This document shows, one piece after another, positions 24,959 to 33,832 of a stretch of DNA of 36,968 bases. The stretch covers positions 1 to 36,968 of the forward strand of contig NZ_NMQW01000076.1 of the NCBI RefSeq assembly GCF_002234615.1, given 5' to 3'. Origin of the DNA: Paenibacillus rigui (lineage in GTDB: Bacteria; Bacillota; Bacilli; Paenibacillales; NBRC-103111). Made by a program: the position numbers and the translations under genes. Within the stretch, counting starts at the first letter, position 1. Each line of letters opens with the position of its first letter. The notes under the pieces were generated by a model. It did no database searches. It saw only the letters and a list, made by a program, of their open reading frames with translations, and was not told the DNA's origin.

Positions 24959-25801
24959 ATGAACAAGGTCATTGCCATTACTGGAGCTTCCTCGGGTATC
25001 GGATTAGCCACGGCATTATTGCTAGCTCAGCACGATTGGATCGTTTATGCAGGAACAAGAGATGTCGCTAGGGACCAGCAACGCTATGCGGGCACACCGA
25101 ATCTTCATTTTGTGGAAATGGAGGTCACCCGACCGGAGACCCTGCGACAGGCCTTTGATACCATTGAACGTACCCACGGTCATATGGATGCGCTATTCAG
25201 CAACGCCGGCTTTGGGTTTCTCCGGGCCTTGGGGCAAGCTTCCATGGATGAAATTAAGCGGGTATTCGAAACGAATGTATTCGGAGTGATGCATTCCATT
25301 CAAGAAGCGCTCCCGCTTCTTCGAAAAGCGCCGGCAGGTGGCCATGTTATAGCAACGACCAGCGTGGGAGGATTAGTCGGACAGCCTTTCAATGAGATTT
25401 ATTGCTCCAGCAAATTTGCTGTAGAGGGCTTGCTGGAGAGCCTGGCGACCTACTATAAGCCCTTATTCAATATAGATGTTACGCTGCTTGAGCCCGGGGC
25501 GATTGCTACCCAATTTAACAGTACCGTATTCCGGCAGCTGGAAGAGACCGGCGGCATTCGGGAGGATGAGTACAAGCCGCTTATCGATAAATACATTGAT
25601 ACGTTTTCCAAGCGAAATACGGTACCCCAGACCCCCGAGTCGGTTGCGGAAGTCGTGTTGAAGCTGCTGCAAATGGAGACGAAGCCACTGCGATTGCGCA
25701 CATCGGATGCCGCTGAGCGATTTGCCGAACACAAAACAAAGCTGGATCCCACAGGCTTGGACGGTACGCTCTTGGTCCGTAAGCTGCAGCTTAATATGTA
25801 G
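24959..25801 (+). CDS. Short-chain dehydrogenase/reductase (extended-substrate SDR)
   Basis: I choose ATG 24959 (280 residues), with AGGTG ten bases upstream; GTG 24950 is too close to that site. Motifs are ITGASSGIGLATALL, SNAGFG, a TTSVGG serine and the EIYCSSKFAVEGL Tyr/Lys pair. The long C-terminal part (from about residue 190, with LEPGAIATQFNST) matches the SDR group annotated as oxidoreductases of unknown substrate. It is NAD(P)-dependent and cytosolic. A repeat copy (25903) and a terminator (25994) follow. Confidence 0.88.
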   Translation: MNKVIAITGASSGIGLATALLLAQHDWIVYAGTRDVARDQQRYAGTPNLHFVEMEVTRPETLRQAFDTIERTHGHMDALFSNAGFGFLRALGQASMDEIKRVFETNVFGVMHSIQEALPLLRKAPAGGHVIATTSVGGLVGQPFNEIYCSSKFAVEGLLESLATYYKPLFNIDVTLLEPGAIATQFNSTVFRQLEETGGIREDEYKPLIDKYIDTFSKRNTVPQTPESVAEVVLKLLQMETKPLRLRTSDAAERFAEHKTKLDPTGLDGTLLVRKLQLNM

Positions 25802-25902
25802 GTCTCGTTCTGGAAGCCTGCGCCTGGCAAGCTGGTCGGTGCACCTAGTTTCGTCCAGACTTATGGCACAGCATGAAGTCATAAGCAGCTGCGCAGACAA
25901 CA

Positions 25903-25945
25903 CGGCTTCGCCCTCCTTCAAGACGGCATGCGTTGATCGAGGCAG
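25903..25945 (+). repeat. Dispersed intergenic 40-bp repeat, copy 3 of 3
   Basis: This copy contains CGGCTT, the core TTCAAGACGGCATGCGTT and a GAGGCAG end, in the same orientation as the copies at 11264 and 21100. It lies downstream of the SDR gene and just before its terminator. Confidence 0.7.
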
Positions 25946-25993
25946 GTTAGAGTACGACCACAGCGAGGCGCAGAAGTCTTGCCTGCACAAAAG

Positions 25994-26034
25994 ATGACCG
26001 TGAAGAGAGCCGTCTCCTCCGGTCATTTTCTTTT
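25994..26034 (+). terminator. Intrinsic terminator downstream of the SDR gene
   Basis: ATGACCG (25994-26000) pairs perfectly with CGGTCAT (26020-26026), with an inner GAGA/TCTC stem, followed by a T-rich tail. The stretch 26035-26220 beyond it holds no feature I can name. Confidence 0.8.
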
Positions 26035-26265
26035 ATTGCTCCCTTAAGCTTATCCGCTCCTGGTAATCGGAAGAAACTGAACAGCAACCCCGAATGTAAT
26101 GGTATGCTTTGAGCCTGGCGGATATTGCCTAGGAATATGCCGACCCGCGGATCCATTTGGAGCCGTCCGAGCAGGACTAGCTTCCTCTTTATAGCGAAAG
26201 TTAAATGATGTATATTCACTGTAATCGATAAATCGAGTAGACTAACGTTAAAAGGAGGGATTAAC

Positions 26266-26427
26266 ATGGTCTACTTGGAAGAAAAAATCGAACAGCTGCG
26301 ATCCGAATTGATTTGCTTGGTCGAGCACACAGGGACTTTTATTGATTCCAGAGTCATATCCCTCAGTCAAGAATTAGATGAAATTCTAGTGGAGTTCGAG
26401 AAGCAGCACACTCCGCTTTACTTATGA
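26266..26427 (+). CDS. Spo0E-family aspartyl-phosphate phosphatase (small)
   Basis: This is a 53-residue protein, MVYLEEKIEQL through PLYL, preceded by AAAGGAGGGAT seven bases before the ATG. It is a two-helix Spo0E-like peptide carrying the family's SQELD signature in the second helix (SLSQELDEILVEF). Family members dephosphorylate Spo0A~P and delay sporulation. It is convergent with the cellulose operon and shares a terminator with it. The other end of that operon has three Spo0A boxes. Some Spo0E-like peptides do not act on Spo0A, so the target is inferred. Confidence 0.85.
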   Translation: MVYLEEKIEQLRSELICLVEHTGTFIDSRVISLSQELDEILVEFEKQHTPLYL

Positions 26428-26458
26428 TTTAGTGATGTCATATACATTCCTGCATGGA

Positions 26459-26504
26459 ATAAAAGAGCCAGGCCGATGTTTACATGAAATCAGCTTGGCT
26501 CTTT
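26459..26504. terminator. Terminator shared by the Spo0E-like gene and the cellulose operon
   Basis: AAGAGCCA (26463-26470) pairs with TGGCTCTT (26496-26503), with inner GC pairing. The T-run is better on the minus strand (TTTTATT), so it mainly ends the cellulose operon. Confidence 0.85.
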
Positions 26505-26520
26505 ATAAACATTTTCAGAC

Positions 26521-27735
26521 CTATGGCTTCACGCCGAACGGAAAAAACTCCGTTACCAGATTCTGTGGAGAGAACGAAATAATAACATGGTCAAGCTCGG
26601 TCTGGTTAATGAAAGCGGCCATGTCCTCTTTATAATATCGAGGGTCCAGAAGATATATATCCGAACAGACCGTCGACAGAAACGAGATGAGCGGAACAGC
26701 CAGGGAGTCTTTAATAAACAACATCTTGGGCCCGTCTTTTTTATCTTTATTCTGGATATGGACAAACGCCTGATTTCCGTAAAGATACGTAAAATATTTA
26801 TCTCCTGTCAGTCCGTAGTCGTTGCCATCCATACGCAATGGGTAGGTGGTCAGCAGGGCCTCTTCAAATCTCCCATTCAGCGTCCCTCCCAACTGATTGC
26901 TTTTAAACATGAACTCGTAGTCAGTTTTAAACTTAGGATAAATTAAAGTAAAGTCGTCTGCACCTGTGTAATACTTCCCCGTTTTTCTTCCCATTGATCC
27001 GATATATGCATTCTTATATTCAATTTTATTATAGTTATCGATATTGGTATAAAATCCTGTCGGGTCAAGCTTGTTCCCGTCTATTTGGTTCAGATGCTTT
27101 ACAAGCTGACCGAATCCCCAAAAGGCGGTTTCAATTTTCCAGTGATGATCGGTTTTGAAAAACAAGTCCTGAGTCGGAATGCCACTCTCCCTCAAGCCCT
27201 CTCGCAAGTCGATGGTATCTACCCCGATTTGCTTTAATTCCGATAAGAATTGGTCAGCTGTCTCATTGCTATAGTTGTACGGAATGCCCAACGGAAATTG
27301 GGTGTACCCTCGAATGTATTTATCAGGGGTCAGCATGTAGGATAGCTTCACATGTTGATTCGTAATTTGGCTGCGCAGGTTGCTGACTCTTTCGGTAAGC
27401 TCCGACGTAGGGTTCGGCTTGTTCGTAAAGTAGGTATAGTGCAGCTGCCCCTCTGTATCCTTGACCACTTCGAAATTGGACTCCTCGTTCTTATCCATCA
27501 CAGCTTGTACAAAGCCGTACGCTTCAATGAACTTGAATTTTTCATATACCGTCTCATTCATTGTATGATCCAGCTTGGAAATCGTCTCCTTCAACGAGGC
27601 AAAATGGAAGTCGCTCGACTGCCATGCTTCTTTCAAAGGTTGATAGGACAGCCTTACATTCTGAATGGAAAAAGCAAATAAAAAAACGATAAACAGCACC
27701 GCGGCGATCATCTTCTTAAAAATATGTCTTTTCAT
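26521..27735 (-). CDS. AlgX/AlgJ-like SGNH-type protein for polysaccharide O-acetylation
   Basis: This 404-residue protein has an N-terminal membrane anchor or uncleaved signal (residues about 8-26) and an extracytoplasmic domain of the AlgX/AlgJ/WssI class. The Asp-His pair lies in KTDHHW (Asp196, His198) and the nucleophile in IKDSLAVP (Ser344), as in the SGNH-like esterase/transferase fold. In alginate and cellulose systems such proteins move acetyl groups onto the polymer with an MBOAT partner. The MBOAT gene lies 21 bases upstream. It is the last gene of the operon and corresponds to CcsI/WssI in position. Confidence 0.82.
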   Translation of the reverse strand: MKRHIFKKMIAAVLFIVFLFAFSIQNVRLSYQPLKEAWQSSDFHFASLKETISKLDHTMNETVYEKFKFIEAYGFVQAVMDKNEESNFEVVKDTEGQLHYTYFTNKPNPTSELTERVSNLRSQITNQHVKLSYMLTPDKYIRGYTQFPLGIPYNYSNETADQFLSELKQIGVDTIDLREGLRESGIPTQDLFFKTDHHWKIETAFWGFGQLVKHLNQIDGNKLDPTGFYTNIDNYNKIEYKNAYIGSMGRKTGKYYTGADDFTLIYPKFKTDYEFMFKSNQLGGTLNGRFEEALLTTYPLRMDGNDYGLTGDKYFTYLYGNQAFVHIQNKDKKDGPKMLFIKDSLAVPLISFLSTVCSDIYLLDPRYYKEDMAAFINQTELDHVIISFSPQNLVTEFFPFGVKP

Positions 27736-27756
27736 GATAAGATAGGTTTCCTCTTC

Positions 27757-29178
27757 CTAGAAATTAAAATAAATAAACGGATTGTACGTACCTTTAACCA
27801 AGTAGGAAATACATAGTATAAACAATAATAGAATTCCTAACGGGTATGTCCATTCCAGAGCCTTACTAAATGGCGCCCCATCTACCATATATTTATTCAT
27901 TCGTTTCGCTATCGGAGTCGAGAAAACAATACCTAACACGAAAAATACCACATATTCCTTAGCGAACATAAAAGTATAGTCGCTCCAGAACCCGTTCGCG
28001 TTCAAGCCAAACATATTCGATAAATAATTACCGGCTTCCACCAGGTTATGCGACCGGAAAATGACCCAGCCTATGATCACAACGAACATTGCGTACACAT
28101 GGCGCAAAGTGTGAAACTTGTTGGTCTTATCCAGATTGAACACTCTTTCCAGAGCAATACAAGCAAAATTGATCAAGCCCCACACGACGAATGTCCATTC
28201 CGCTCCATGCCAAATACCTGTAAGCATCCAAACGACGAACAAATTTCGAATCATTTTGTCCTTGTTCTTGACACGGGACCCGCCCATCGGGAAGTAAACG
28301 TAATCTCTGAACCACGAACCCAATGAAATATGCCATCTGCGCCAAAATTCGGTGATCGTCTTGGAAATATAAGGATAGTTAAAGTTTTCTTCAAATTTAA
28401 AGCCAAACATAAGCCCTAAACCAATGGCCATGCAGGAGTAGCCTGAGAAATCAAAATAAATTTGCAGTGTATAAGCCACGGCCCCAAGCCAAGCAAGACT
28501 GGCAGGAATATCACCTGTAGCACCCATCTGGAAAATGCGGTCCGCGATGATTGCCATACTGTTGGAAATCAATACTTTTTTCCCGAGCCCCGTAATAAAC
28601 CGGCAGCACCCTACGGAAAACTTCTGCCAGGTTTCCTTGCGGAAGTGCATTTGCTCCGAGATCGTGTTGTAGCGAATAATCGGGCCTGCCACAAGCTGCG
28701 GAAAGAAAGAAATATACAGCGCCACGTAAAAAAAGTTTTTCTGTACCTTACCGTGCTGCCGATATACGTCCATTACATAGGATATCGCATGGAAAGTAAA
28801 AAAGGAGATACCTATCGGCAAGACGATATTTGGTATTGCAATATGAGCCTCTGTATTTTCGTTAATAATGCGGAGTGTAAAGGCCAAATATTTAAACACA
28901 TACAACAAGCCCAAATTGAAAACAAGCATAATAGTAATGATGGAGTAGGCGGCCCGTTTCCTCTCTCTATACTTGTCCACCAGCAGAGCGAATATATAGT
29001 TAAACAAGATGGAACCCAGCATTAGCAATACGAACCATGGCTCGCCCCAAGCGTAAAAAAACAAACTGGCAAACAATAACACCGTGTTTTTGAGAATCAG
29101 CGAAAACCGCAGTGAATAGTACAAGATCAATACGACCGGAAGAAAATAAAACAAAAAGACTACACTCGAAAAAAGCAC
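27757..29178 (-). CDS. MBOAT O-acyltransferase (AlgI/DltB/WssH-like)
   Basis: This 473-residue polytopic membrane protein starts at GTG 29178 with GGAGG eight bases upstream. It has the MBOAT signatures: FFTFHAISYVMDVYR, FPQLVAGPIIRY, LQIYFDFSGYSCMAIGLG, FWRRWHISLGSWFRDYVYFP and the active-site His in MLTGIWHGAEW. Such proteins bring acetyl groups across the membrane to modify exopolysaccharides. The operon context (cellulose synthase, GH5, AlgX-like partner) suggests O-acetylation of cellulose, as by WssH in Pseudomonas. It lies 34 bases after the GH5 gene. Confidence 0.9.
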   Translation of the reverse strand: MLFSSVVFLFYFLPVVLILYYSLRFSLILKNTVLLFASLFFYAWGEPWFVLLMLGSILFNYIFALLVDKYRERKRAAYSIITIMLVFNLGLLYVFKYLAFTLRIINENTEAHIAIPNIVLPIGISFFTFHAISYVMDVYRQHGKVQKNFFYVALYISFFPQLVAGPIIRYNTISEQMHFRKETWQKFSVGCCRFITGLGKKVLISNSMAIIADRIFQMGATGDIPASLAWLGAVAYTLQIYFDFSGYSCMAIGLGLMFGFKFEENFNYPYISKTITEFWRRWHISLGSWFRDYVYFPMGGSRVKNKDKMIRNLFVVWMLTGIWHGAEWTFVVWGLINFACIALERVFNLDKTNKFHTLRHVYAMFVVIIGWVIFRSHNLVEAGNYLSNMFGLNANGFWSDYTFMFAKEYVVFFVLGIVFSTPIAKRMNKYMVDGAPFSKALEWTYPLGILLLFILCISYLVKGTYNPFIYFNF

Positions 29179-29212
29179 TTCAAAATCCTCCTACACCCAG
29201 ATGAACATGCAT

Positions 29213-30217
29213 TTACTTCGGTTGGATAAGTGCATTCAGCATATTCCTATCCCATGCCAGCGTCTTGGCATCCATAATTCCGAACGCCGAGCAAAGCTCC
29301 CAATAGCTCCAGGAGAAGCCCATCTCTTCCGCTAATTCACGTACGGCCTTCGTCCACAAAATACGAGACTCTGCAGGAGCATTCTGGTTGGCACCGAATT
29401 CCCCCAGGAATACCCTTACTCCGTGGCGATCAGCCCACTGTTTTACAGCTGTAAATCGTACCCGAAGCTTCTGCTTCTCTTCAGGAGTCCCTGTCCAGGA
29501 TATATTGTTCAAATGCTCAAATCCGGCGTGATATGGATTCCCTTGGAACGTAAACGTATTGGGCTCGTAAAAATGAAACGTCACCATCAAATGGTTATCT
29601 TTCGGCAAAACCAGATGATCAAGCCCATCGATTGAATTATATTGGTCAGGACCGACAATGACGGTTCGGTTCTTGTTCGTTTTACGTATCACAATGACGG
29701 CTTCCATTAAATAGCGATTCCATAATTCACCCTTGAGCTGTCCGGAGGGTTCATTCAGAAGCTCGAAAACAAGCTGTTCCGGGTAGCTTTGATATCTGGC
29801 GGCAAGCTGCTTCCATACGGCTAAATAAACATCACTATACTGATCGGGAGAGTCCATCATCTCTACGAAATGATGCATATCCAAAATAACGACAAGTCCT
29901 AGACGAAGCGCATAATCGATATAGCCATCGATCTCTTTCATAAAGCTTTCTTCAAGAACATAGTCGGGCTGGTCCTTCGCATAATCTGAAAATCGGACAG
30001 GGAGCCTCACACAGTCAAAGCCCGCCATTTTGATTTGATCGAAGTAAACCTTTTTCATCTCCACATCCCAAGGTATATCCTTAGGTGCATCCAGTGCATT
30101 TCCAATATTCATACATCTGGAGAAAGTGCTGTTTCCGCTCATGCCGCTAGCTGTAAGCACGGCCCCAACCCCCACTATCACTGCCAAGAACAGCACTATG
30201 ATCGTTTTTGTACTCAT
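29213..30217 (-). CDS. GH5 endoglucanase of the cellulose operon (CcsZ/BcsZ role)
   Basis: This 334-residue protein starts at ATG 30217, whose ATGA overlaps the upstream stop; a GTG at 30232 is in frame but within the ribosome site region. An N-terminal hydrophobic segment (residues 5-24) is a signal or anchor. The rest is a GH5 TIM barrel with VRLPVRFSD, DMHHF, the acid/base Glu156 in LLNEPSG, HFYEP and the nucleophile Glu273 in FLGEFGAN. It should cut beta-1,4-glucan outside the membrane, trimming or releasing nascent cellulose. The Gram-negative equivalent (BcsZ) is GH8, whereas the clostridial CcsZ is GH5. Confidence 0.9.
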   Translation of the reverse strand: MSTKTIIVLFLAVIVGVGAVLTASGMSGNSTFSRCMNIGNALDAPKDIPWDVEMKKVYFDQIKMAGFDCVRLPVRFSDYAKDQPDYVLEESFMKEIDGYIDYALRLGLVVILDMHHFVEMMDSPDQYSDVYLAVWKQLAARYQSYPEQLVFELLNEPSGQLKGELWNRYLMEAVIVIRKTNKNRTVIVGPDQYNSIDGLDHLVLPKDNHLMVTFHFYEPNTFTFQGNPYHAGFEHLNNISWTGTPEEKQKLRVRFTAVKQWADRHGVRVFLGEFGANQNAPAESRILWTKAVRELAEEMGFSWSYWELCSAFGIMDAKTLAWDRNMLNALIQPK

Positions 30218-31293
30218 CGGCGTCTTCTCCACTTGATATATAGCAACCCGATTCCAGCCACGATCACTGCTATTGCAGTACGAGCAATCGTCAGAGCACG
30301 CGGGGTCACAAAAGGATCAGAGTCTTTCACTACTCTGGACATTTCATCATTCGTTGGGATCGTAAGACTAGTGCCATCCGCCTGCTTCGCGTGCAGAGAC
30401 CAAGAAGGAAACAGCTCGACATTGAATGATTTTGTCCATTCACTACCGATATCGACATCGATTGTAATTTTATCGGCTTGAACACTTGGTGTTAATGCCA
30501 GCCTCCCGTCTTGGCTAATTGAAGCTCCATCCATAGGGGAGGCAAGCTTAAACGTCACCGGCAGCTGCGTATCCCTTATGCTCAGGCCATATTGTACGAT
30601 GGATTCCCCGATGTAAGGCTTGAGTGCCTGAAGCTCTCCAGTAAGGACGGCCCCCGCTACTTGATTGGAAATGGCCGCGTCCTCCTTCGGAATCAACTGA
30701 TATCCGCCCAGTAAAAATCGCTGTTCCATCCCCTCATCCATGTTGGCAGTGATACCCCAAGAGGCGATAGCGGCGATTTCAGGCTTCTCCTGCATTCCAG
30801 CAGCATTCTGAAGGCCCAGACTAGAAAACGGGACGGACACGATTCCTTGAAAATGTGCCTTCAACCAGATTGAGCCCAAGGTTAACCCTACTAACTCCCT
30901 TTTAGTGTCATCTTTGGACTGCACGATGGCGTTTCCTTTATCAACAACTGTTAGACTGATACCATCAGCCAAGGTCACAATCACATTCAACCTCAAAGGC
31001 GCGTCACTCTGATTGTCGACATGGAAAGAAAGTGCCCCATAGCTTGACCAATCTTCCAATTCCGTATCATATAGATAAACGCCGTAGGTCCCCTTGTCCA
31101 GATCCTTAGTGCTTACGTTCACTGTCGTTTCTCCGGTATCTGTGCTTGATTCCACGCTCAACTTCGCCCCATTAGACCAAGTTTGAAACGGAGGGGGCAC
31201 CTTCTCCATGGCATAGATAGTGGACTTCCCGCTAAACAGCATAAATAAGATTAGAAGTGCTGCTAAGCACACTTCGCGGTACTTCAAAAACAT
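30214..31293 (-). CDS. Secreted, membrane-anchored cellulose synthase partner (CcsB-like, unassigned)
   Basis: I do not recognise a named family with confidence. I choose ATG 31293 (359 residues) because GGAGG lies eight bases upstream; it falls inside the longer reading frame that starts at 31311. The product has a signal peptide (residues about 7-28), beta-rich carbohydrate-binding-like modules (about 45-195 and 205-300) and a C-terminal TM with a basic tail (WRRRR). This resembles the topology of BcsB/CcsB, the subunit that guides the polymer and holds the synthase with its C-terminal helix. It overlaps the GH5 gene by four bases and follows bcsA by 42. Confidence 0.65.
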   Translation of the reverse strand: MFLKYREVCLAALLILFMLFSGKSTIYAMEKVPPPFQTWSNGAKLSVESSTDTGETTVNVSTKDLDKGTYGVYLYDTELEDWSSYGALSFHVDNQSDAPLRLNVIVTLADGISLTVVDKGNAIVQSKDDTKRELVGLTLGSIWLKAHFQGIVSVPFSSLGLQNAAGMQEKPEIAAIASWGITANMDEGMEQRFLLGGYQLIPKEDAAISNQVAGAVLTGELQALKPYIGESIVQYGLSIRDTQLPVTFKLASPMDGASISQDGRLALTPSVQADKITIDVDIGSEWTKSFNVELFPSWSLHAKQADGTSLTIPTNDEMSRVVKDSDPFVTPRALTIARTAIAVIVAGIGLLYIKWRRRR

Positions 31294-31335
31294 CGCCGTA
31301 GCCTCCATCAATCACATTAGGACCGATCTGATTTA

Positions 31336-33600
31336 TTATAGATAGGCCATTTCATCCAACTCATCCGACTGTTTTTTACGTTGGAGTAATTCTGCCTGCT
31401 GCTGCTGCCATTTAGCTTCCTGGACCCATTGCTTCAATACAGAATCGATAACCCCACTCTCCGCGAGGGCTTCATAATTTGAAATACGGTACAATCTCCC
31501 TGATCTCCCTACATGGGATTGGGCAAACTTGCAGTCCAATACAAACCCGTCATTTAACGGAATCGTTAATTGAGGAACCGCCCCTATAGTAGGACCAAGC
31601 TCAAACTGCGCATACTGATAATTGAAATCTACTAAAGTTACCATGCCGCATTCGACGGATTCCACGGAACGAAGCAAATGGACCCGCGGTAGCTTTCGAT
31701 TCATTGCATACTCATCCTTATTTCTCTTCACAAGGTTGACGCGTATATCTTCGAACGTGCTGCTGTCCTTATCGAGTCTGCTAGGAAGTGTAGGTTCCCG
31801 GTCATATATAATTTGCAGCAGCTGGCGGTACTGTTCCTCCTCAATCTCTGTTGTGGCAAAAGCATACTTCCACTGGCCCTGAAGTTCAGCCACATGAACA
31901 ATTTTCGCCTTAAATGTACTCCGGTAGCGCTCCGTGACAAGCTCAATCGTTAAAGACGTATCCGCCGGAATATATTGCGGAGAATCCAGTTTAATGGAAA
32001 AACCGCCCTCGGAAATATCATGGGTCAGGCAGCGGATACTATGATGCTCTGTCTTAATATTGCAGTCCACCTGCGCATAGCACCGTTCATGATTACGGTA
32101 CATTTTGCGGCCAAACATAAAGAAAATAGACATGATGATATTGTAAAAGTTGATCAGGAGCCAGAAAATAACGACGATAAAGCTGATCGAACCTGTAGAA
32201 AACGTCATTTTGATACAGTTAACAATGCCTACAATCGATAAAATAGCGAGAATTGCATGAGGTAGCATTTGCATTAGCTGATATTTTGTATCGTTCTGGG
32301 CGCCATCCTTGCGCGTAACGGCAAACTTCTTCTGGGAAATACCGAAGGTTTCCAACAAAACAACAGGGAGCAAGGCCGGGAACAAAACGGTCTCGTACAC
32401 GTTGGACCACTTGGTATTTCGTATATTTTTGGAAAGCATCTTCAAACAAAGATTCATCAATACGTACATGGGTAACCAGAAGACGAGAACCTCAATCAGC
32501 GTACATTTCACCACAATGACGTTAAATACAGCGAACAAAATCGGCGACATGATGTAAATCAGCCTTTTTATCCCCGAGTACCAATACGAAATGGAAGAAA
32601 TATAATTCAGCCGCTGCGCCAATGACAATCCTTTCTTAAAAGCAATGTTCAGCTTCTTCCCGGTTTGGATACATCCGCGGGCCCATCTCTCACGCTGTTT
32701 GATAAGACTTCTCAGATCGGAAGGAGCCAGCCCGGAGGCATGAACCTCACTGATGGCATAACATTTGTAGCCGATACTCTGGATCAGGATGCCTGTTGCA
32801 AAATCCTCCGTAATAACCTCGGTATAAAAGCCTCCAATCTCATTCAAGGCCTGCCTGGAAATGACGGTATTGGAGCCGCCGTAAATGACAGAATTGCTTT
32901 TGTTTCTGCCTACCTGTACATCGCGGTAAAAATAATCCTGCTCGTTCGGAATTCGATTCTCAGAGTAAAGGTTGTACTGGAATTGATCAGGGTTATAAAA
33001 ACTTTGAGGGGTTTGAACAAAGCCTACTTTTTCTCCGGTCAGGAAGTAAGGGACGCACGCTTTCAGAAAGCCGTGCATGGGAATCATATCTGCGTCGAAT
33101 GTTACGATTAAAGGGGAGGTGGAATGCTTCATCGCATGGTTTAGATTGCCGGCTTTGGCGTGCTTGCGCTCAGTTCTCGTCACATAATGAATGTTCATTC
33201 GTTCGGCAAGTTCCTTCATTTCCTTACGATTCGAATCATCGCACAAATAAATATGGACCTTGGACTTATCCGGATAATCCATGTTCAGGCAGCCGTTAAT
33301 CGTTTTGTACAGCAGCGATACGGGTTCGTTGTAGGTTGCAATAAAGACATCTACATCCGGGTAGTCCGCCTCATTCACCTCGGGACGCTTCGGATATTCG
33401 ATACGGATCATATTGTAAAAATGAACACCGGCTTCGACCATGCCTACCATTTCTACAATTAATAGCGCCAATCCTGATATGATGGCTGCAGCACCGAGGC
33501 CAAATGGTATCGTGTAGAAAGTTCGCCATAGGATATATACAAACGACATCAAGACGGTAGCAGCAACCAAAAATTTGTTTCTTATGCTGAGTGAGTTCAA
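31336..33600 (-). CDS. bcsA: Cellulose synthase catalytic subunit with cyclic-di-GMP-binding PilZ domain
   Basis: This 754-residue processive GT2 synthase makes beta-1,4-glucan from UDP-glucose. It has N-terminal TMs, the catalytic D motifs CDDS (Asp121/122), DAD (169-171) and TED (264-266), and QRERW (302-306), then further TMs to about 497. A PilZ domain follows with RNHER (Arg502, Arg506) and DISEGG (Asp528, Ser530, Gly533), all residues needed to bind cyclic-di-GMP. A second barrel-like region (about 630-710) starts with RKLPR but lacks the DxSxxG motif. Translation starts at TTG 33600; a four-codon ORF (ATG at 33612) behind the AAGGGG site stops one base past the T of that TTG. It heads the five-gene operon. 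Confidence 0.93.
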   Translation of the reverse strand: MNSLSIRNKFLVAATVLMSFVYILWRTFYTIPFGLGAAAIISGLALLIVEMVGMVEAGVHFYNMIRIEYPKRPEVNEADYPDVDVFIATYNEPVSLLYKTINGCLNMDYPDKSKVHIYLCDDSNRKEMKELAERMNIHYVTRTERKHAKAGNLNHAMKHSTSPLIVTFDADMIPMHGFLKACVPYFLTGEKVGFVQTPQSFYNPDQFQYNLYSENRIPNEQDYFYRDVQVGRNKSNSVIYGGSNTVISRQALNEIGGFYTEVITEDFATGILIQSIGYKCYAISEVHASGLAPSDLRSLIKQRERWARGCIQTGKKLNIAFKKGLSLAQRLNYISSISYWYSGIKRLIYIMSPILFAVFNVIVVKCTLIEVLVFWLPMYVLMNLCLKMLSKNIRNTKWSNVYETVLFPALLPVVLLETFGISQKKFAVTRKDGAQNDTKYQLMQMLPHAILAILSIVGIVNCIKMTFSTGSISFIVVIFWLLINFYNIIMSIFFMFGRKMYRNHERCYAQVDCNIKTEHHSIRCLTHDISEGGFSIKLDSPQYIPADTSLTIELVTERYRSTFKAKIVHVAELQGQWKYAFATTEIEEEQYRQLLQIIYDREPTLPSRLDKDSSTFEDIRVNLVKRNKDEYAMNRKLPRVHLLRSVESVECGMVTLVDFNYQYAQFELGPTIGAVPQLTIPLNDGFVLDCKFAQSHVGRSGRLYRISNYEALAESGVIDSVLKQWVQEAKWQQQQAELLQRKKQSDELDEMAYL

Positions 33601-33676
33601 AGCAAAAACATCCCCTTAGATCCTAAAAATAATGATAGATTGCTTCCATAATTTTTTATACCATAAAAACCTATAA

Positions 33677-33832
33677 TTCGACATTGTTTTTCGATAAATG
33701 GATTATTTTATACTATAATATTGAAATTCAAGGGATATTTTACCTATTATTTCGACAAATATTAGCCCCTTAGACCTATCATATCATGGATTTCTAAACA
33801 AAAACTGAACAAACTTGGCACTTTTTGTCGAA
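33677..33832. promoter_or_regulatory. Three Spo0A boxes upstream of the cellulose operon
   Basis: Exact 0A boxes (TGTCGAA) occur at 33677-33683 and 33751-33757 on the minus strand and 33826-33832 on the plus strand, with a 6/7 match (TATCGAA) at 33690-33696 on the minus strand. The three exact sites are 74 and 75 bases apart, about seven helical turns each. They fall in the AT-rich 270-bp gap before bcsA, where no single promoter could be chosen. Confidence 0.7.

Noticed and set aside
25947-26267. Minus-strand 106-codon reading frame opposite the SDR-Spo0E gap
   Set aside because: It begins at the antisense of the Spo0E ribosome site, lacks a ribosome site of its own and runs through a plus-strand terminator. 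Part of its translation looks protein-like, but I could not assign it to any family.
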